Shown here in pieces: positions 37,702 to 47,013 of a stretch of 64,000 bases of DNA. The stretch's first letter is position 1. Each line of letters starts with the position of its first letter. A program made the position numbers and the translations under genes. Below the pieces are notes generated by a model. It made no database searches, was not told where the DNA came from, and was given only the letters and a program-made list of their open reading frames with translations. The stretch is from Natrinema sp. SYSU A 869 (GTDB taxonomy: Archaea > Halobacteriota > Halobacteria > Halobacteriales > Natrialbaceae): NCBI RefSeq assembly GCF_019879105.1, contig NZ_CP082247.1:310001-374000 (forward strand), written 5' to 3'.

Positions 37702-37932
37702 GGCACTGTCTAGATAAGAGAACCGCAATAAAGGGAGGTGATGAAGTGACGGTATCGACTGTAACACTACCATATTGGATCTGATATAGGCGGACTCTGT
37801 TCTACGAGCAGCGATAAGTCGGCTGCTTCAGCAAACTTTCCATAACCAGTGACAATTTCAGATCTCACCGGTAACGATGTAACAGGCTCTGAAACGCCCC
37901 TATGCGTCGGAATAGAGTAACTAGACAGTGCC
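37702..37932. mobile_element. 231-bp MITE, family B copy 2
   Basis: Same ends as copy 1 (GGCACTGTCTAGATAAGAG; CTAGACAGTGCC). GATT flanks both sides, a possible short target duplication. It marks the breakpoint of the thiolase gene, whose missing part is not on the other side, so a deletion followed insertion. Confidence 0.85.
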
Positions 37933-37973
37933 GATTTCTGGATGTTCTGGAAGGCTTCTTGCTTCTCCCTCAT

Positions 37974-37987
37974 TCCGAACGTTCGGA
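37974..37987. promoter_or_regulatory. 14-bp palindrome TCCGAACGTTCGGA
   Basis: A perfect palindrome in intergenic DNA, identical to the one at 27790-27803. It could be a regulator site. No linked regulator is identified. Confidence 0.35.
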
Positions 37988-38266
37988 GTCTACTTCCCAC
38001 GAACTACCTGTCTCCGTCCTTACCTCAGAGCGCCTCCGCCAGGCGGCACAACCACTGCTGACACAGTAGATAGAGACACAGTGCCCTATAGAGCGTCAAT
38101 CTTCAAGATGATTATCTCACGAGGTGACACGGAAAACTATCAGCAGCTTGGTCCCGCTGACATCAACGAGTCTCTGAAATAGTGGTCAGTGTCTCTATTC
38201 AGACCTTCCTGTTGAATCCGTGATAGCTATTTGTCCTTGATAGCCGTTGCCACAGATAGGGGTACC

Positions 38267-38671
38267 ATGGCAGCAACTGAGAAATCCAACGTCGAAATCG
38301 TCGAAGAACTGTACGAGGCATTCAACCAAGGCGACCTCGAGACATGCTTAGCCGGATTCGCCGACGACATCACGTGGACCGAACCCGAGGGCGCACCGAT
38401 GATCGGGGGAGTACACCACGGCCCAGACGCCGTCCTAGAGAATGTGTTCACGCCTCTAGACGAGACATTCGATTCCTTCGAAGTAGATGTCGACCGGTTC
38501 ATCGACGGCGGCGACACAGTCGTAATGGAAGGATCACATAGAGTCACCACAGCGGACGGTGATGTCACGGAGATTCCTGCTGTCCACGTCTCCGACATGG
38601 AGGATGGAAAGGTTAAGAAATTCACCGCCTACGAGGATACCGCACTCGCCCAGCAACTGATGGACGAGTGA
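38267..38671 (+). CDS. SnoaL-like protein, intact copy
   Basis: 134 residues from ATG 38267 (MAATEKSNVEIVEELYEAFN). Typical SnoaL segments: CLAGFADDITWTEPEGAPMI, GGVHHGPDAVLENVFTPLDE, DGGDTVVMEGSHRVTTADGD and AVHVSDMEDGKVKKFTAYED. The dead copy at 20213 and its upstream DNA are about 85% similar, so the pair arose by a segmental duplication of about 660 bp. Small-molecule ligand unknown. Confidence 0.88.
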   Translation: MAATEKSNVEIVEELYEAFNQGDLETCLAGFADDITWTEPEGAPMIGGVHHGPDAVLENVFTPLDETFDSFEVDVDRFIDGGDTVVMEGSHRVTTADGDVTEIPAVHVSDMEDGKVKKFTAYEDTALAQQLMDE

Positions 38672-38709
38672 CCGACACCACCTCATCCGTCACACCCGTC
38701 ACTCATTTT

Positions 38710-39649
38710 GGCTGTGTTGAATCGCTGTAAGGCGGTGGATTTCACTGTTTGACGGCCTGCTTGATGTTATAGACGACACACATTAAGGCGATTTCACGGA
38801 ACTCTCGATACCAGGTACGCGCTCGCACGGCGTAGCCGAGCGAGCGCTTAACGGCTGAGTTGACAGTTTCGGTCATTGACCGCTGAGCGTACCGATCTTC
38901 GTCAATACGGGCGTTATGTGCGTGATCGTACGGAGCGAAGATCCGGTGTTTGATCAGTGGGCGAATGTCGAGTTCACGCAGTCGTTCTCGGAGTTGTTGC
39001 TTGTCATAGCCTTTGTCAGCAGCAAGTGACCGCAGATCGCCCGCGTTCCGGCGGGCGATCTGCTCGGCGAGGTCTGCGTCGCTTCCTTCTAACGTCGTCG
39101 AACAGTGGAGATCAAGAACGGCTTGCGTTGCTGTATCGACGAGTTTTGTGACTTTGAGCGTTTGAACGCGGTAATTCGTTCGTTGGCAGTAGTGACGGCT
39201 CGCTCGATCTCGTTCGTAGAATGTCGCGTCGATAGCAGCGTGTTCAGATGGATCGTGTAGCTGCGCCGACTGGCGCAGCAACACTCGACAGACGCGCATA
39301 CTGATCCGGTCGAATACCTTACATAACGTGGATGGCGAGGGGAGATCGGCCGCTCTGAGGCCGATCTCCCCGGTTATTTGTGGCATTTCCTTGAGCAAGT
39401 CAATCGTCATCCGGTAGGACGTATCGAGGTAAATCCGCAGACAATGGAGGGAAACAAGTGCATAGTCGGCGAATCCGCCGCCTCCTTCCGGGGCGGCGGA
39501 TTCGTCTCCATCACCAGTAACGCTTTGAGCGACCGGAACAACTTCCCCAATGAAGCGGGAGATTTGCGTCATAGACACTCGCAGCCTCCCGCTTCATCAC
39601 CTTTGATTTAGCGACCTATCCCGCCGCCATCTAGCGATTCAACACAGCC
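38710..39649 (-). mobile_element. IS5-type insertion sequence, group I copy 2
   Basis: 940 bp, ends GGCTGTGTTGAATCGCT and AGCGATTCAACACAGCC, with a perfect 8-bp target duplication CTCATTTT (38702-38709, 39650-39657). Inserted between the SnoaL gene and non-coding DNA, without breaking a gene. Confidence 0.9.
38742..39572 (-). CDS. IS5-type transposase
   Basis: 276 residues from MTQISRFIGEVVPVAQSV. DDE segments: AAIDATFYERDRAS, SLAADKGYDKQQLRERL and RSMTETVNSAVKRSLGYAVR. About 95% identical to the copy at 9747 and full length. Confidence 0.9.
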   Translation of the reverse strand: MTQISRFIGEVVPVAQSVTGDGDESAAPEGGGGFADYALVSLHCLRIYLDTSYRMTIDLLKEMPQITGEIGLRAADLPSPSTLCKVFDRISMRVCRVLLRQSAQLHDPSEHAAIDATFYERDRASRHYCQRTNYRVQTLKVTKLVDTATQAVLDLHCSTTLEGSDADLAEQIARRNAGDLRSLAADKGYDKQQLRERLRELDIRPLIKHRIFAPYDHAHNARIDEDRYAQRSMTETVNSAVKRSLGYAVRARTWYREFREIALMCVVYNIKQAVKQ

Positions 39650-39836
39650 CTCATTTTCGTTTTCCCTATCGCCGAACGGACAATACCAGGTAAGGAATTC
39701 CAGTCGGCTATCTCGACGAATGATGTCACAAATAGGGTCTTGAATGTAGAGAACATCTGCAGTAAGAGGGTGTCAGAGAACCCTTACTACACTATTTGTT
39801 TCCCCGATTGTCACGGGCTGCCCGGTTCTCCGTTCT

Positions 39837-40877
39837 TTATACTGCCTTGTCCGGCGTCGTTTCCTGCGTTGGTTGTTGGCCCAGCTGCTCGTCCATACCG
39901 AGTTGATCTACCTCCCACGCAAGATAGTCACGCAGCCCGTCTTCCAACGACCGGAATTTGACACCGAGGTCGCGCTTAGCCTTCGAGGTGTCAACATTGA
40001 ATTGTCTTCCGGCTAAGAATGCAAGGAGTTCTGCTTCGAGGCCCTCCGGTGGCGTGGTGACACGCTCAACTCCCCGCATGATGGTGGCTAGCCCACCAAA
40101 CACTGCGTCCGGCACAACGCGTGGGGCTGGAATCCCCGTGATTTCCTCAGCGCAGCCGAATACCTCGGCCATCGTTCGCGCTTCGCTAGCAACGATGTAC
40201 TCCTCGCCGGGAACTCCCTCGTCCATCGCTCGGATATGCGCCTGCGCGATATCTTCAGCATGATCCATCGGAAGGGCCCAACTGCGGGGAATCATCGGGA
40301 GGTCGCCCGTCAAGTAGTCTCGAAACACGGCCCGCCCCGACCCGTAGAGTTTGTCGTGCGGGCCGTAGACGCCGCCCGGCTGCACGATAACGAGCGGGAG
40401 ACCATCCTCCATCAGAGGTTTCGCAACCTCGAAGTGTGCCTTCCACTTCGTGCGGAAGTACTCAGCGTAGGTTGGACACTCAGGATCGATGGATTCGTCG
40501 AGTGTCTCCCCGCTATTCCCCGGGTAGACGCCTACTGTACTGGTGTAGACCCCTTTGGAGATGTCAAGTTCATCCATTAGTTCGAGAACGTTGCGCGTCC
40601 CCTCCACGTTGATGCGTTCGGCCTTTTCGACGTTGCGTGGGCCGGGGCCGACGTAGAACCATGCGGCGATATGGAACACCCCATCGACGTCGGTCATTGG
40701 CTCGCGCAGACTCGCCTTGTCCGTGATGTCGCCCTCGACCACCGTAACCTCATTTGGAAGGTGATTCGCATTCGAGCGTGAGCGGGTCAATGCAACGACA
40801 TCGTGGTCTTCGTCCACTAGTTGCTCGACTAGGTGAGTGCCGATGAGCCCGGTCGCCCCCGTGACAAAGTACTCCAT
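39837..40877 (-). CDS. NAD-dependent epimerase/dehydratase (extended SDR)
   Basis: 346 residues from ATG 40875-40877 (MEYFVTGATGLIGTHLVEQL). The glycine motif TGATGLIG, DITDKASLREPMTDVDGVFH, the Thr/Ser of STVGVYPG and YFRTK as the catalytic Tyr-Lys pair are all present, followed by VQPGGVYGPHDKLYG. Closest in style to NAD(P)H-dependent dihydroflavonol-reductase or hopanoid-HpnA-like SDRs. Substrate unknown. Confidence 0.92.
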   Translation of the reverse strand: MEYFVTGATGLIGTHLVEQLVDEDHDVVALTRSRSNANHLPNEVTVVEGDITDKASLREPMTDVDGVFHIAAWFYVGPGPRNVEKAERINVEGTRNVLELMDELDISKGVYTSTVGVYPGNSGETLDESIDPECPTYAEYFRTKWKAHFEVAKPLMEDGLPLVIVQPGGVYGPHDKLYGSGRAVFRDYLTGDLPMIPRSWALPMDHAEDIAQAHIRAMDEGVPGEEYIVASEARTMAEVFGCAEEITGIPAPRVVPDAVFGGLATIMRGVERVTTPPEGLEAELLAFLAGRQFNVDTSKAKRDLGVKFRSLEDGLRDYLAWEVDQLGMDEQLGQQPTQETTPDKAV

Positions 40878-41035
40878 GTATTGGCATATGGTAACAAGTA
40901 ACAAGCAGTTTCGGGTGAGAGCGCAAGTAGTTCATACCTCCCCCACTAGGGGATCTAGTGTGTTAGTCTTCACCAAGGAGATAAGTGGAAGGTTTGCTAA
41001 GACTAGCTGGTGCACGAATCGCATCGGAAGCGACT

Positions 41036-41638
41036 ATGACAGAGAACACATCGACCTTGACAGACGTCAACCCCCTCGATATCGTGAAAGGAGCTGACGA
41101 GACGGATGGCGAGTTCGTACGCGTTGAGTATACAGCGCATCCGTCTCTGGATGTATCAGACGCCGAAACCGTTCTCCCTCACGCTCGGTGGGCCGCTGAT
41201 ATTCAAGACGAGCACGTGAATCCCCAGATAAAGGAGACCTTCAAGGTACTTTCGGGCGAACTGAAAGTCGTTGCTGGGGAGCAGGAGCAACTGCTGACAG
41301 AAGGTGACGAGATCACGATTTCCGGCCGCTATCCTCACCGCCACTGGAACCCAAGCGAGAAGCCTGCACGCATCCGCTACGAGGCACGGCCTGCTCTCCA
41401 TATGGATGAGGCACTCGAAACTGCGTTTGTGCTTGCCCAGGCTGGCAAGGCAGATGGACACGGAAATCCAGACCTCCTGCCGATTGCGGTGTTCCAAGAT
41501 GCCTATCCCGACCACTTTTACTCGACCGACCTCCTGATTTTCGTCCAAAAAATACTGTTCAAAATCCTCGCACCCATCGGTCGGTTGGCTGGCTACCGTG
41601 CGACGTATTCACGCGAGGATATCGCTGATCTCCGATAA
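41036..41638 (+). CDS. Cupin-domain protein
   Basis: 200 residues from ATG 41036 (MTENTSTLTDVNPLDIVKGA). Cupin barrel: ADIQDEHVNPQIKETFKVLS, GELKVVAGEQEQLLTEGDEI and TISGRYPHRHWNPSEKPARI, with the His pair of motif 2. The C-terminal third is a helical extension ending in YRATYSREDIADLR. Divergent from the epimerase. Likely a metal-dependent dioxygenase or sugar-binding barrel, but not assigned. Confidence 0.82.
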   Translation: MTENTSTLTDVNPLDIVKGADETDGEFVRVEYTAHPSLDVSDAETVLPHARWAADIQDEHVNPQIKETFKVLSGELKVVAGEQEQLLTEGDEITISGRYPHRHWNPSEKPARIRYEARPALHMDEALETAFVLAQAGKADGHGNPDLLPIAVFQDAYPDHFYSTDLLIFVQKILFKILAPIGRLAGYRATYSREDIADLR

Positions 41639-42164
41639 CGATAGTACAGGAACTGACCATGTGGTTTGAGAATCAGGATATTTCGAACAATTGGGTCTGA
41701 CGTTTTGGATGGCCGTCGGCTCACTCCCTGAATTTGTATGGAGGAAACCATAGCAGAAGAACTAGTAGTTCCTACGTAGATGGTCTGTTTCCTCGCCTAT
41801 TGCTAACGCTTAACACGCGCCTTGTCGAATTCGACAATAGGCGTTCGGGTTTCAAGAATGACAGCCTGTGCGCCAGAGGAGACGCCGACAATGGCCACCC
41901 AAACCTCAAAGCGGCTTCGGCGGAACCAGACCGACCGGGGTACATCCAACACGGATACACCGCAAGCAAATATGTCCTTCCGAACAATCTTCCTTCTCCT
42001 TCTAGCAGCAGGCTTTTTCACCGTTCTAATAATGGCTATAGCTATTATCAGGGTGAGTTACCGGCCCTACCGAGGATGCTAATAACTATCACTACTAGTC
42101 TTTTAATAGTATTAAAAAATACAATTTGCTGAAATAACCGCTCATGGCGGTTCCTACGACTGAA
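41639..42164. other. Intergenic with possible one-TM mini-protein
   Basis: A plus-strand frame at 41891-42082 gives 63 residues: a basic N-terminus, then SFRTIFLLLLAAGFFTVLIM AIAII as one membrane helix. Plausible but unsupported by family. The rest is AT-rich and featureless. Confidence 0.3.
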
Positions 42165-42482
42165 TTATCGTTTAGTATTGTCTTCTTGAGCGAGAACGCC
42201 GTAATTGATGTGAATCTCCGGAGTACTCGGTGATTCCGGTGCAGAAACACCATTCCAATCGACGGCGTGCACGTTCGTCATTTCGCCGGAGAATCTGAAC
42301 CGGTCGACCCCCGTTTCGATTGCTCCCTCCGCTGTCTGTTCTGAGACGATCACTGCCTCTTCCTCTGAGTTGGCATCGACCATCTCGATGGTGCCGTCAA
42401 CGCTAATTTCGTAGTTCGATGGTACTCCCCTGCCAACGATTGTAATGAGGTTTGGTAGCGTATCGTCAACTTCTGTCGGCAT
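42165..42482 (-). CDS. Haloarchaeal hypothetical, beta-rich
   Basis: 105 residues: MPTEVDDTLPNLITIVGRGV, PSNYEISVDGTIEMVDANSE, then RFRFSGEMTNVHAVDWNGV and the PSTPEIHINYG end. Regular alternation of strands. Similar conserved haloarchaeal proteins exist, without known function. Divergent neighbour is non-coding; the PadR gene follows upstream on the same strand, 95 bases away. Confidence 0.7.
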   Translation of the reverse strand: MPTEVDDTLPNLITIVGRGVPSNYEISVDGTIEMVDANSEEEAVIVSEQTAEGAIETGVDRFRFSGEMTNVHAVDWNGVSAPESPSTPEIHINYGVLAQEDNTKR

Positions 42483-42577
42483 AATCGGAGAACACGATTC
42501 TGCCAGTATAAGCCTTCCTGTCGACGGAATAGTCGGGCTGAGAGACCATGCCGAGCGGACGAATACGAGCCTTCTCC

Positions 42578-42853
42578 TTAGAGTTCAACGTACTGGTTCT
42601 CCCACTCTCGTCGCTCCTGAATCTGTTGTTCGCCGGCGTCGGTGATGGCATAGTAATTTGTCCGGCGATCGAGCTGGCCTTTCTCTACCAGCTCTTTGTT
42701 GACGAGGGTGTCGAGATTGGGGTACAATCGGCCGTGATTGATCTCTGAGTTATAATATTTCTCAACTTCATCCTTGACGCTTTGGCCGGACGGCTGGTCG
42801 GCACCTGCGATGACGTACAGGAGGTCGCGCTGGAAGCCGGTCAGGTCGTGCAT
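42578..42853 (-). CDS. PadR-like regulator, third paralogue
   Basis: 91 residues from MHDLTGFQRDLLYVIAGADQ. Core PadR elements: GQSVKDEVEKYYNSEINHGR, LYPNLDTLVNKELVEKGQLD and RRTNYYAITDAGEQQIQER. About 60% identical to the pair at 21514 and 47908, but not linked to a HalOD1 gene. It may regulate the 42165 gene. Confidence 0.85.
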   Translation of the reverse strand: MHDLTGFQRDLLYVIAGADQPSGQSVKDEVEKYYNSEINHGRLYPNLDTLVNKELVEKGQLDRRTNYYAITDAGEQQIQERREWENQYVEL

Positions 42854-43088
42854 CTCGCGTGAGACTTCAACGAATCTGTATTTGACTTCTTTTCCGAGAT
42901 TGATTATAGGTATATAAAGCGTGAATGTCTTGTACTGATTGATGACAGAGGGGGTTCTTCTCGGGTGATTGAGGCGCTTTTCTCGTACCATTTTTCAATC
43001 CTGTGAAGGATAGAGGGTGAACTTCCTATAACCGGTCGGAGGATGACGTCACGAAATGCAGAGCGACGGCAAAGAAAAAGATGGAACC

Positions 43089-43508
43089 TTACTCAAGGAC
43101 GCCGAGCTGTTTGAACGCACGCAAGAAGTTGGCGATGATCCACTCCTCGGCGATGAGTCCATCCTCGAGTCGGTAGATGGCGACACCAGCAACTTCGACT
43201 TCCTCACCCGTTGGCGGAATCCCTTTCAATTCGCCTTCTTGGGTACCAGTCATCGTATACCGGACAACCACCTTCTCGTCGGTTGCGATCGTCTCATCGA
43301 TCTCCTTATGTAGGTCAGGAACGGCGGCACGCGCTGACGCCACGAGGTCTTGGAACTCCCCGAGTGTGTGGTCTTCGTGAGTCCCAAGTCTCGTCTGCAC
43401 GCGATACTCATCTGCGAGGAAGTCTGTATCGAACTCCCCCTGATTCCAGACGCGGTCAAAATGTTCTCGGACGAGACGCTCGTTTTCCTCGACTGATGTT
43501 GTAGCCAT
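43089..43508 (-). CDS. Ester-cyclase/SnoaL-like protein
   Basis: 139 residues. MATTSVEENERLVREHFDRV, WNQGEFDTDFLADEYRVQTR, then VVVRYTMTGTQEGELKGIPP, TGEEVEVAGVAIYRLEDGLI, AEEWIIANFLRAFKQLGVLE. The SnoaL polyketide-cyclase pattern is complete. No neighbours in the same operon. Confidence 0.88.
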   Translation of the reverse strand: MATTSVEENERLVREHFDRVWNQGEFDTDFLADEYRVQTRLGTHEDHTLGEFQDLVASARAAVPDLHKEIDETIATDEKVVVRYTMTGTQEGELKGIPPTGEEVEVAGVAIYRLEDGLIAEEWIIANFLRAFKQLGVLE

Positions 43509-43910
43509 TGTTCTCTCCTGTGACGTCCTCCATCCCCAAATCGGTGTCTCCGCCCAATCCTCAGATAGGGACGCCTATGATCTGATTCAACGCATCGTTT
43601 GTTAAAAGCTACCAAGATAAGAATACCTATAGATACGTATCTATTGTTACTGCTTAGTACAAGTCCAGTAAGTAACGGAGCGGCGACTGATATCTCCAGA
43701 ATGTAGCAGAAAAAGTACTAGATACAGAGATTTTATCGGTCAATGCCGACGCCGACTTTCTCCCAAACTGTACTGTCTCACGCACACGGAAATTAAAGTC
43801 GGCACTGTGGAAGCCAACAGCCAACCACTGTCGGCTGCCGGTTGGTCAAGCCTTATTCGCTCAGTACCGGGAACGACCTAAAATCGGTGAAGAAGATGGA
43901 GATATCACTG
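43509..43910. other. Intergenic with partial gene-end duplication
   Basis: Contains the unit at about 43869-43919, which repeats the 3' end of the neighbouring DUF5602 gene (43939-43989, offset exactly 70 bases, about 79% identical). It would encode an alternative C-terminus ISIFFTDFRSFPVLSE followed by a stop. Otherwise empty. Confidence 0.55.
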
Positions 43911-44792
43911 TCACCGGCGAGGTCCAGGCACTGGCGCTGGGAACGACTTGAAATCAGTGAGCAAGACGGAGATACCACCGTCATCGTCGGGTTGGATCAC
44001 GTACGACGTTGGGTACTTGTCAGCTGCAAGGTACCTCGTCGGTGTCTTCAACGAAGTATCAACCGTGGTAGTGAGTTGGTCAACGTAGTCGATCGTAACC
44101 ATCGGCTCGAATAGGGAGATTCGTCCCAAGCCACCACCGTCTGGTCCAGTGGCACCGTAGATATGCGTGTGAGTGAATTCACCGTCCTCTTGATGCTCCG
44201 ACGCACTCGGATCGGCGATCGGCTCACCTCGACCTGCCTCAACGAGTGGTGTATCAGGTTCTCCGTCGTTGGTGGTATCGACCACAGGTGGACGGATGTG
44301 ATCCTCAGGCATCTGGGCCTGCGGAATCGAATAGGTCGCTGGCCGTTCTTCGATCCCCGCGACGGTCGACTGGTCAGGCATGAAGAACTGGGTATCCAAG
44401 TGGGGCACGTCGTAGACTCCCTCTGGCCAATGCCCTTCTGGCAGGTAATCGAACTGCACGAAGGTGAACTGATGGCAATCGAGGGCGTCACCGCCGGCTA
44501 TCTCCGATGGGAAGGCAAGCGGGACTGCCACCTCCTCCTCACCTAACGTATCAATTACGGCCTTATCGAAATGCACGCCGAGTGACGAGAGAGCGCCGTC
44601 CGACGCCGTTGTTGCGTATGCCGTCACCATCCCATTGCCGACCGCGGCCGAGTCGCCTCTGTGGACCTGTTGTGACTCCGACGCAGACGCGCTAGCGGTC
44701 CCGGTCACGAGACTGCCACTGGCTATAATCGCCGCCGTTTTCAGCATCCTTCGTCGGTCAATACGTCTCTGCTGATTCGCTGGTCGTGACAT
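43911..44792 (-). CDS. Secreted DUF5602-type protein (Tat signal)
   Basis: 293 residues. Twin-Arg signal RRIDRRRMLKTAAIIASGSL. Mature region: GNGMVTAYATTASDGALSSL, GVHFDKAVIDTLGE, then FDYLPEGHWPEGVYDVPHLD TQFFMP, which matches the TTHB210/DUF5602 barrel. A C-terminal ISVLLTDFKSFPAP segment is partly duplicated downstream. Divergent from the winged-helix gene at 44937, which may regulate it. Confidence 0.8.
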   Translation of the reverse strand: MSRPANQQRRIDRRRMLKTAAIIASGSLVTGTASASASESQQVHRGDSAAVGNGMVTAYATTASDGALSSLGVHFDKAVIDTLGEEEVAVPLAFPSEIAGGDALDCHQFTFVQFDYLPEGHWPEGVYDVPHLDTQFFMPDQSTVAGIEERPATYSIPQAQMPEDHIRPPVVDTTNDGEPDTPLVEAGRGEPIADPSASEHQEDGEFTHTHIYGATGPDGGGLGRISLFEPMVTIDYVDQLTTTVDTSLKTPTRYLAADKYPTSYVIQPDDDGGISVLLTDFKSFPAPVPGPRR

Positions 44793-44936
44793 TCGTTTCC
44801 CTCCCGGCCCCCGTGGGCCGTGGTTACAGATAGCGGCGATTGATCCATAGTCCTACTCGAGGAGAAATTTCCGAGACCTTGCGAACCTTCCCACCCCTGC
44901 AAAGGTATTTGCAACTGCTCGGACGTAGCGTACGAC

Positions 44937-45770
44937 ATGGCCAACCATCGTCACGCGCTACCAACAAACATGGAATCGGCACTGGACGCGATCCAGTTCT
45001 TCGCCGATTCAGCGAACAGCGTGCGCGTGTTCGAGGCACTCACCGCCGGGCCGATGAGGAGCCGCGACCTCGCAGAGCAAACCGGCGCCTCACGGTCAAC
45101 CGTCGCACGAGTCCTAGACAAGGGTGAATCACGAGGGTGGATCACCTCCGAGGGGAGCCAGTACGAACTTACAGAGGTAGGTGAGATCATGATCGCTGAG
45201 TTTCGTGTCTATCTGCAGACTCTCGAGGGAATCCAGCATCTCAGTGACGCTATTGAGTGGCTTCCAGAACCTGTTCACTCAATTGATTACCGCCATTTCC
45301 GTACCACAGAGATCATAACGCCGAAGACACCGGCCCCAGCCGAGCCGTACGATCACGTGGCAGAGAAGATTCGCGCTACAGATGAGGTCCGCTCACTTGT
45401 TGAGGTCACGCTGCCTCGATATGTGAGGCTTATCTATGAGGAGGTTAACGAGCGGCAGTTGGAGTCTGAACTCGTGATCGACGCGGACTGGATCAAGACT
45501 CTCTCTGCGGGGTCAGAGCAGTTGCCGCTGTTGCAGGCCCGTGCAGAGCGGGGTAGCATCTGGACCTATGAGGGGGAGATTCCACTGAATATGCACCTCT
45601 TTGATGACTCAGTGGCAATTTGGTTAGGTGAAGAACTTGAGGGCGAACGGGTTGTTCGGGGATTATTGGTCGCTGAGGCCTCAGCCGTTATATCGTGGGC
45701 GGAAGAGCTGTATGAAGACTATCAAGCCGAAGGGGAGCTGCTTGACCCAGAGACGTTACCTGCGGAGTGA
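44937..45770 (+). CDS. Winged-helix transcriptional regulator with C-terminal effector domain
   Basis: 277 residues. ATG 44937 or 44970. Residues about 25-85 hold a wHTH: NSVRVFEALTAGPMRSRDLA, EQTGASRSTVARVLDKGESR, GWITSEGSQYELTEVG. The remaining 190 residues form a regulatory domain typical of haloarchaeal/methanogen TrmB-like regulators (ELVIDADWIKTLSAG; VAIWLGEELEGERVVRGLLV). Divergent from the secreted protein gene. Confidence 0.88.
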   Translation: MANHRHALPTNMESALDAIQFFADSANSVRVFEALTAGPMRSRDLAEQTGASRSTVARVLDKGESRGWITSEGSQYELTEVGEIMIAEFRVYLQTLEGIQHLSDAIEWLPEPVHSIDYRHFRTTEIITPKTPAPAEPYDHVAEKIRATDEVRSLVEVTLPRYVRLIYEEVNERQLESELVIDADWIKTLSAGSEQLPLLQARAERGSIWTYEGEIPLNMHLFDDSVAIWLGEELEGERVVRGLLVAEASAVISWAEELYEDYQAEGELLDPETLPAE

Positions 45771-45902
45771 GCAGTCTGCTAATAAAGACACGCTCTTTCT
45801 CCGACGAACTTCCCAACGCTGTATTGAGGCTGAGTAGGTAATAGGGGCAGCAATCGACCTCACCGATAGCTGTCAAGAACAGCGTGCTGAATATAGAGGA
45901 TG

Positions 45903-46881
45903 GGCCTTGTTTAGACGCTCAAACGTTAACAGTGTAGAGCCGATCGAACTCGTATCGTCGTACTAGTAGCTCGGAGAAAATACCAAATCTACTAGGAAGT
46001 GAAGCGGGACGGGTTCGTTGTGCACACGAAGACCTCCCGCTTCACAGAGAAGGTTGTATCGCTCGCCCAAAAAGCCGTCGTTGGCACGCCAGCTCCGGTC
46101 TACCGTCCGGGAGAAGAAGGCTACGCTGACTGGGTGATTCTCGCCGTTCAGGGATTGAAAGAGTATCTCGGCCATCCGTACCGGAAGCTGATGGACGTCC
46201 TCCGCGAGATGCCGAGAGTGACGAAATCACTCGGATTGACGCCTGAAACGGTCCCACACTTCTCGACCGTGTGTACGCGAAAGCAGGCGATTCCGATGAA
46301 GCGGTGGCGAGCGATCCTCGATCGGTCCGTCGAACTGTATGATCTCGGTGATGTGCAGGCGGTCGACGCAACCGGTGTCGATCGCGTCCAGGCCAGCCAG
46401 CACTACGCAAAACGGACGGACTACACGTTCGAAGCGGTGAAGACGACGCTGCTCATTGATTGTGAAACCAGTGCGATTCTCGATATACATTGTTCGATGA
46501 AACAGCCGCACGATACGCAAGTCGGCTGGAAGGTGTTAGTGCGGAATCTCGACGATTTGGCGACTGTCGCTGCCGATAAGGGCTACGACTGGGAGGAGCT
46601 TCGCACGAGGTTGCGTGCGGAAAGTATCACGCCACTGATTCCGCAGCGAGATCCTGGGATGCGGGGGTGGGCGAGAAATCTGCTCATCAAGGATCGGGCG
46701 TACCACCAGCGCTCGAACGCTGAATCGGTGTTTTTCGGGCTCCGACGCAGATACGGCGATACGCTCTGGTCAAGAACCTGGTTCGGTCAATTCCGTGAAC
46801 TTGTCATGAAATCCGCGGTCCGCAACATCGAACGCGCCATAGAGAACTCACACCCGTGAAATCACGCGTTCAAACAAGGCC
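45903..46881 (+). mobile_element. IS5-type insertion sequence, group III
   Basis: 979 bp with ends GGCCTTGTTTAGACGCTC and GCGTTCAAACAAGGCC. The 9-bp flanks (TAGAGGATG/CAGAGGGTC) are only partly alike, a decayed duplication or none. Its ends match the 241-bp MITEs at 3723 and 47514, making it their likely driver. Confidence 0.85.
45999..46859 (+). CDS. IS5-type transposase
   Basis: 286 residues, MKRDGFVVHTKTSRFTEKVV onwards. DDE segments: VQAVDATGVDRVQAS, TVAADKGYDWEELRTRL, and QRSNAESVFFGLRRRYGDTL with the final Glu. Distantly related to the group I and II transposases. Intact. Confidence 0.9.
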   Translation: MKRDGFVVHTKTSRFTEKVVSLAQKAVVGTPAPVYRPGEEGYADWVILAVQGLKEYLGHPYRKLMDVLREMPRVTKSLGLTPETVPHFSTVCTRKQAIPMKRWRAILDRSVELYDLGDVQAVDATGVDRVQASQHYAKRTDYTFEAVKTTLLIDCETSAILDIHCSMKQPHDTQVGWKVLVRNLDDLATVAADKGYDWEELRTRLRAESITPLIPQRDPGMRGWARNLLIKDRAYHQRSNAESVFFGLRRRYGDTLWSRTWFGQFRELVMKSAVRNIERAIENSHP

Positions 46882-47013
46882 CAGAGGGTCTATTCATCAG
46901 AACAGGCCATCAGCAGTGTACAAGGTGGAAACCGCTGGCGTATGTAGCGTCAGTAGCTACCCGGGCGGTGGATTTTTCAGGGTAGCCATCAGATTTGCTA
47001 ACAAGTGACACAC

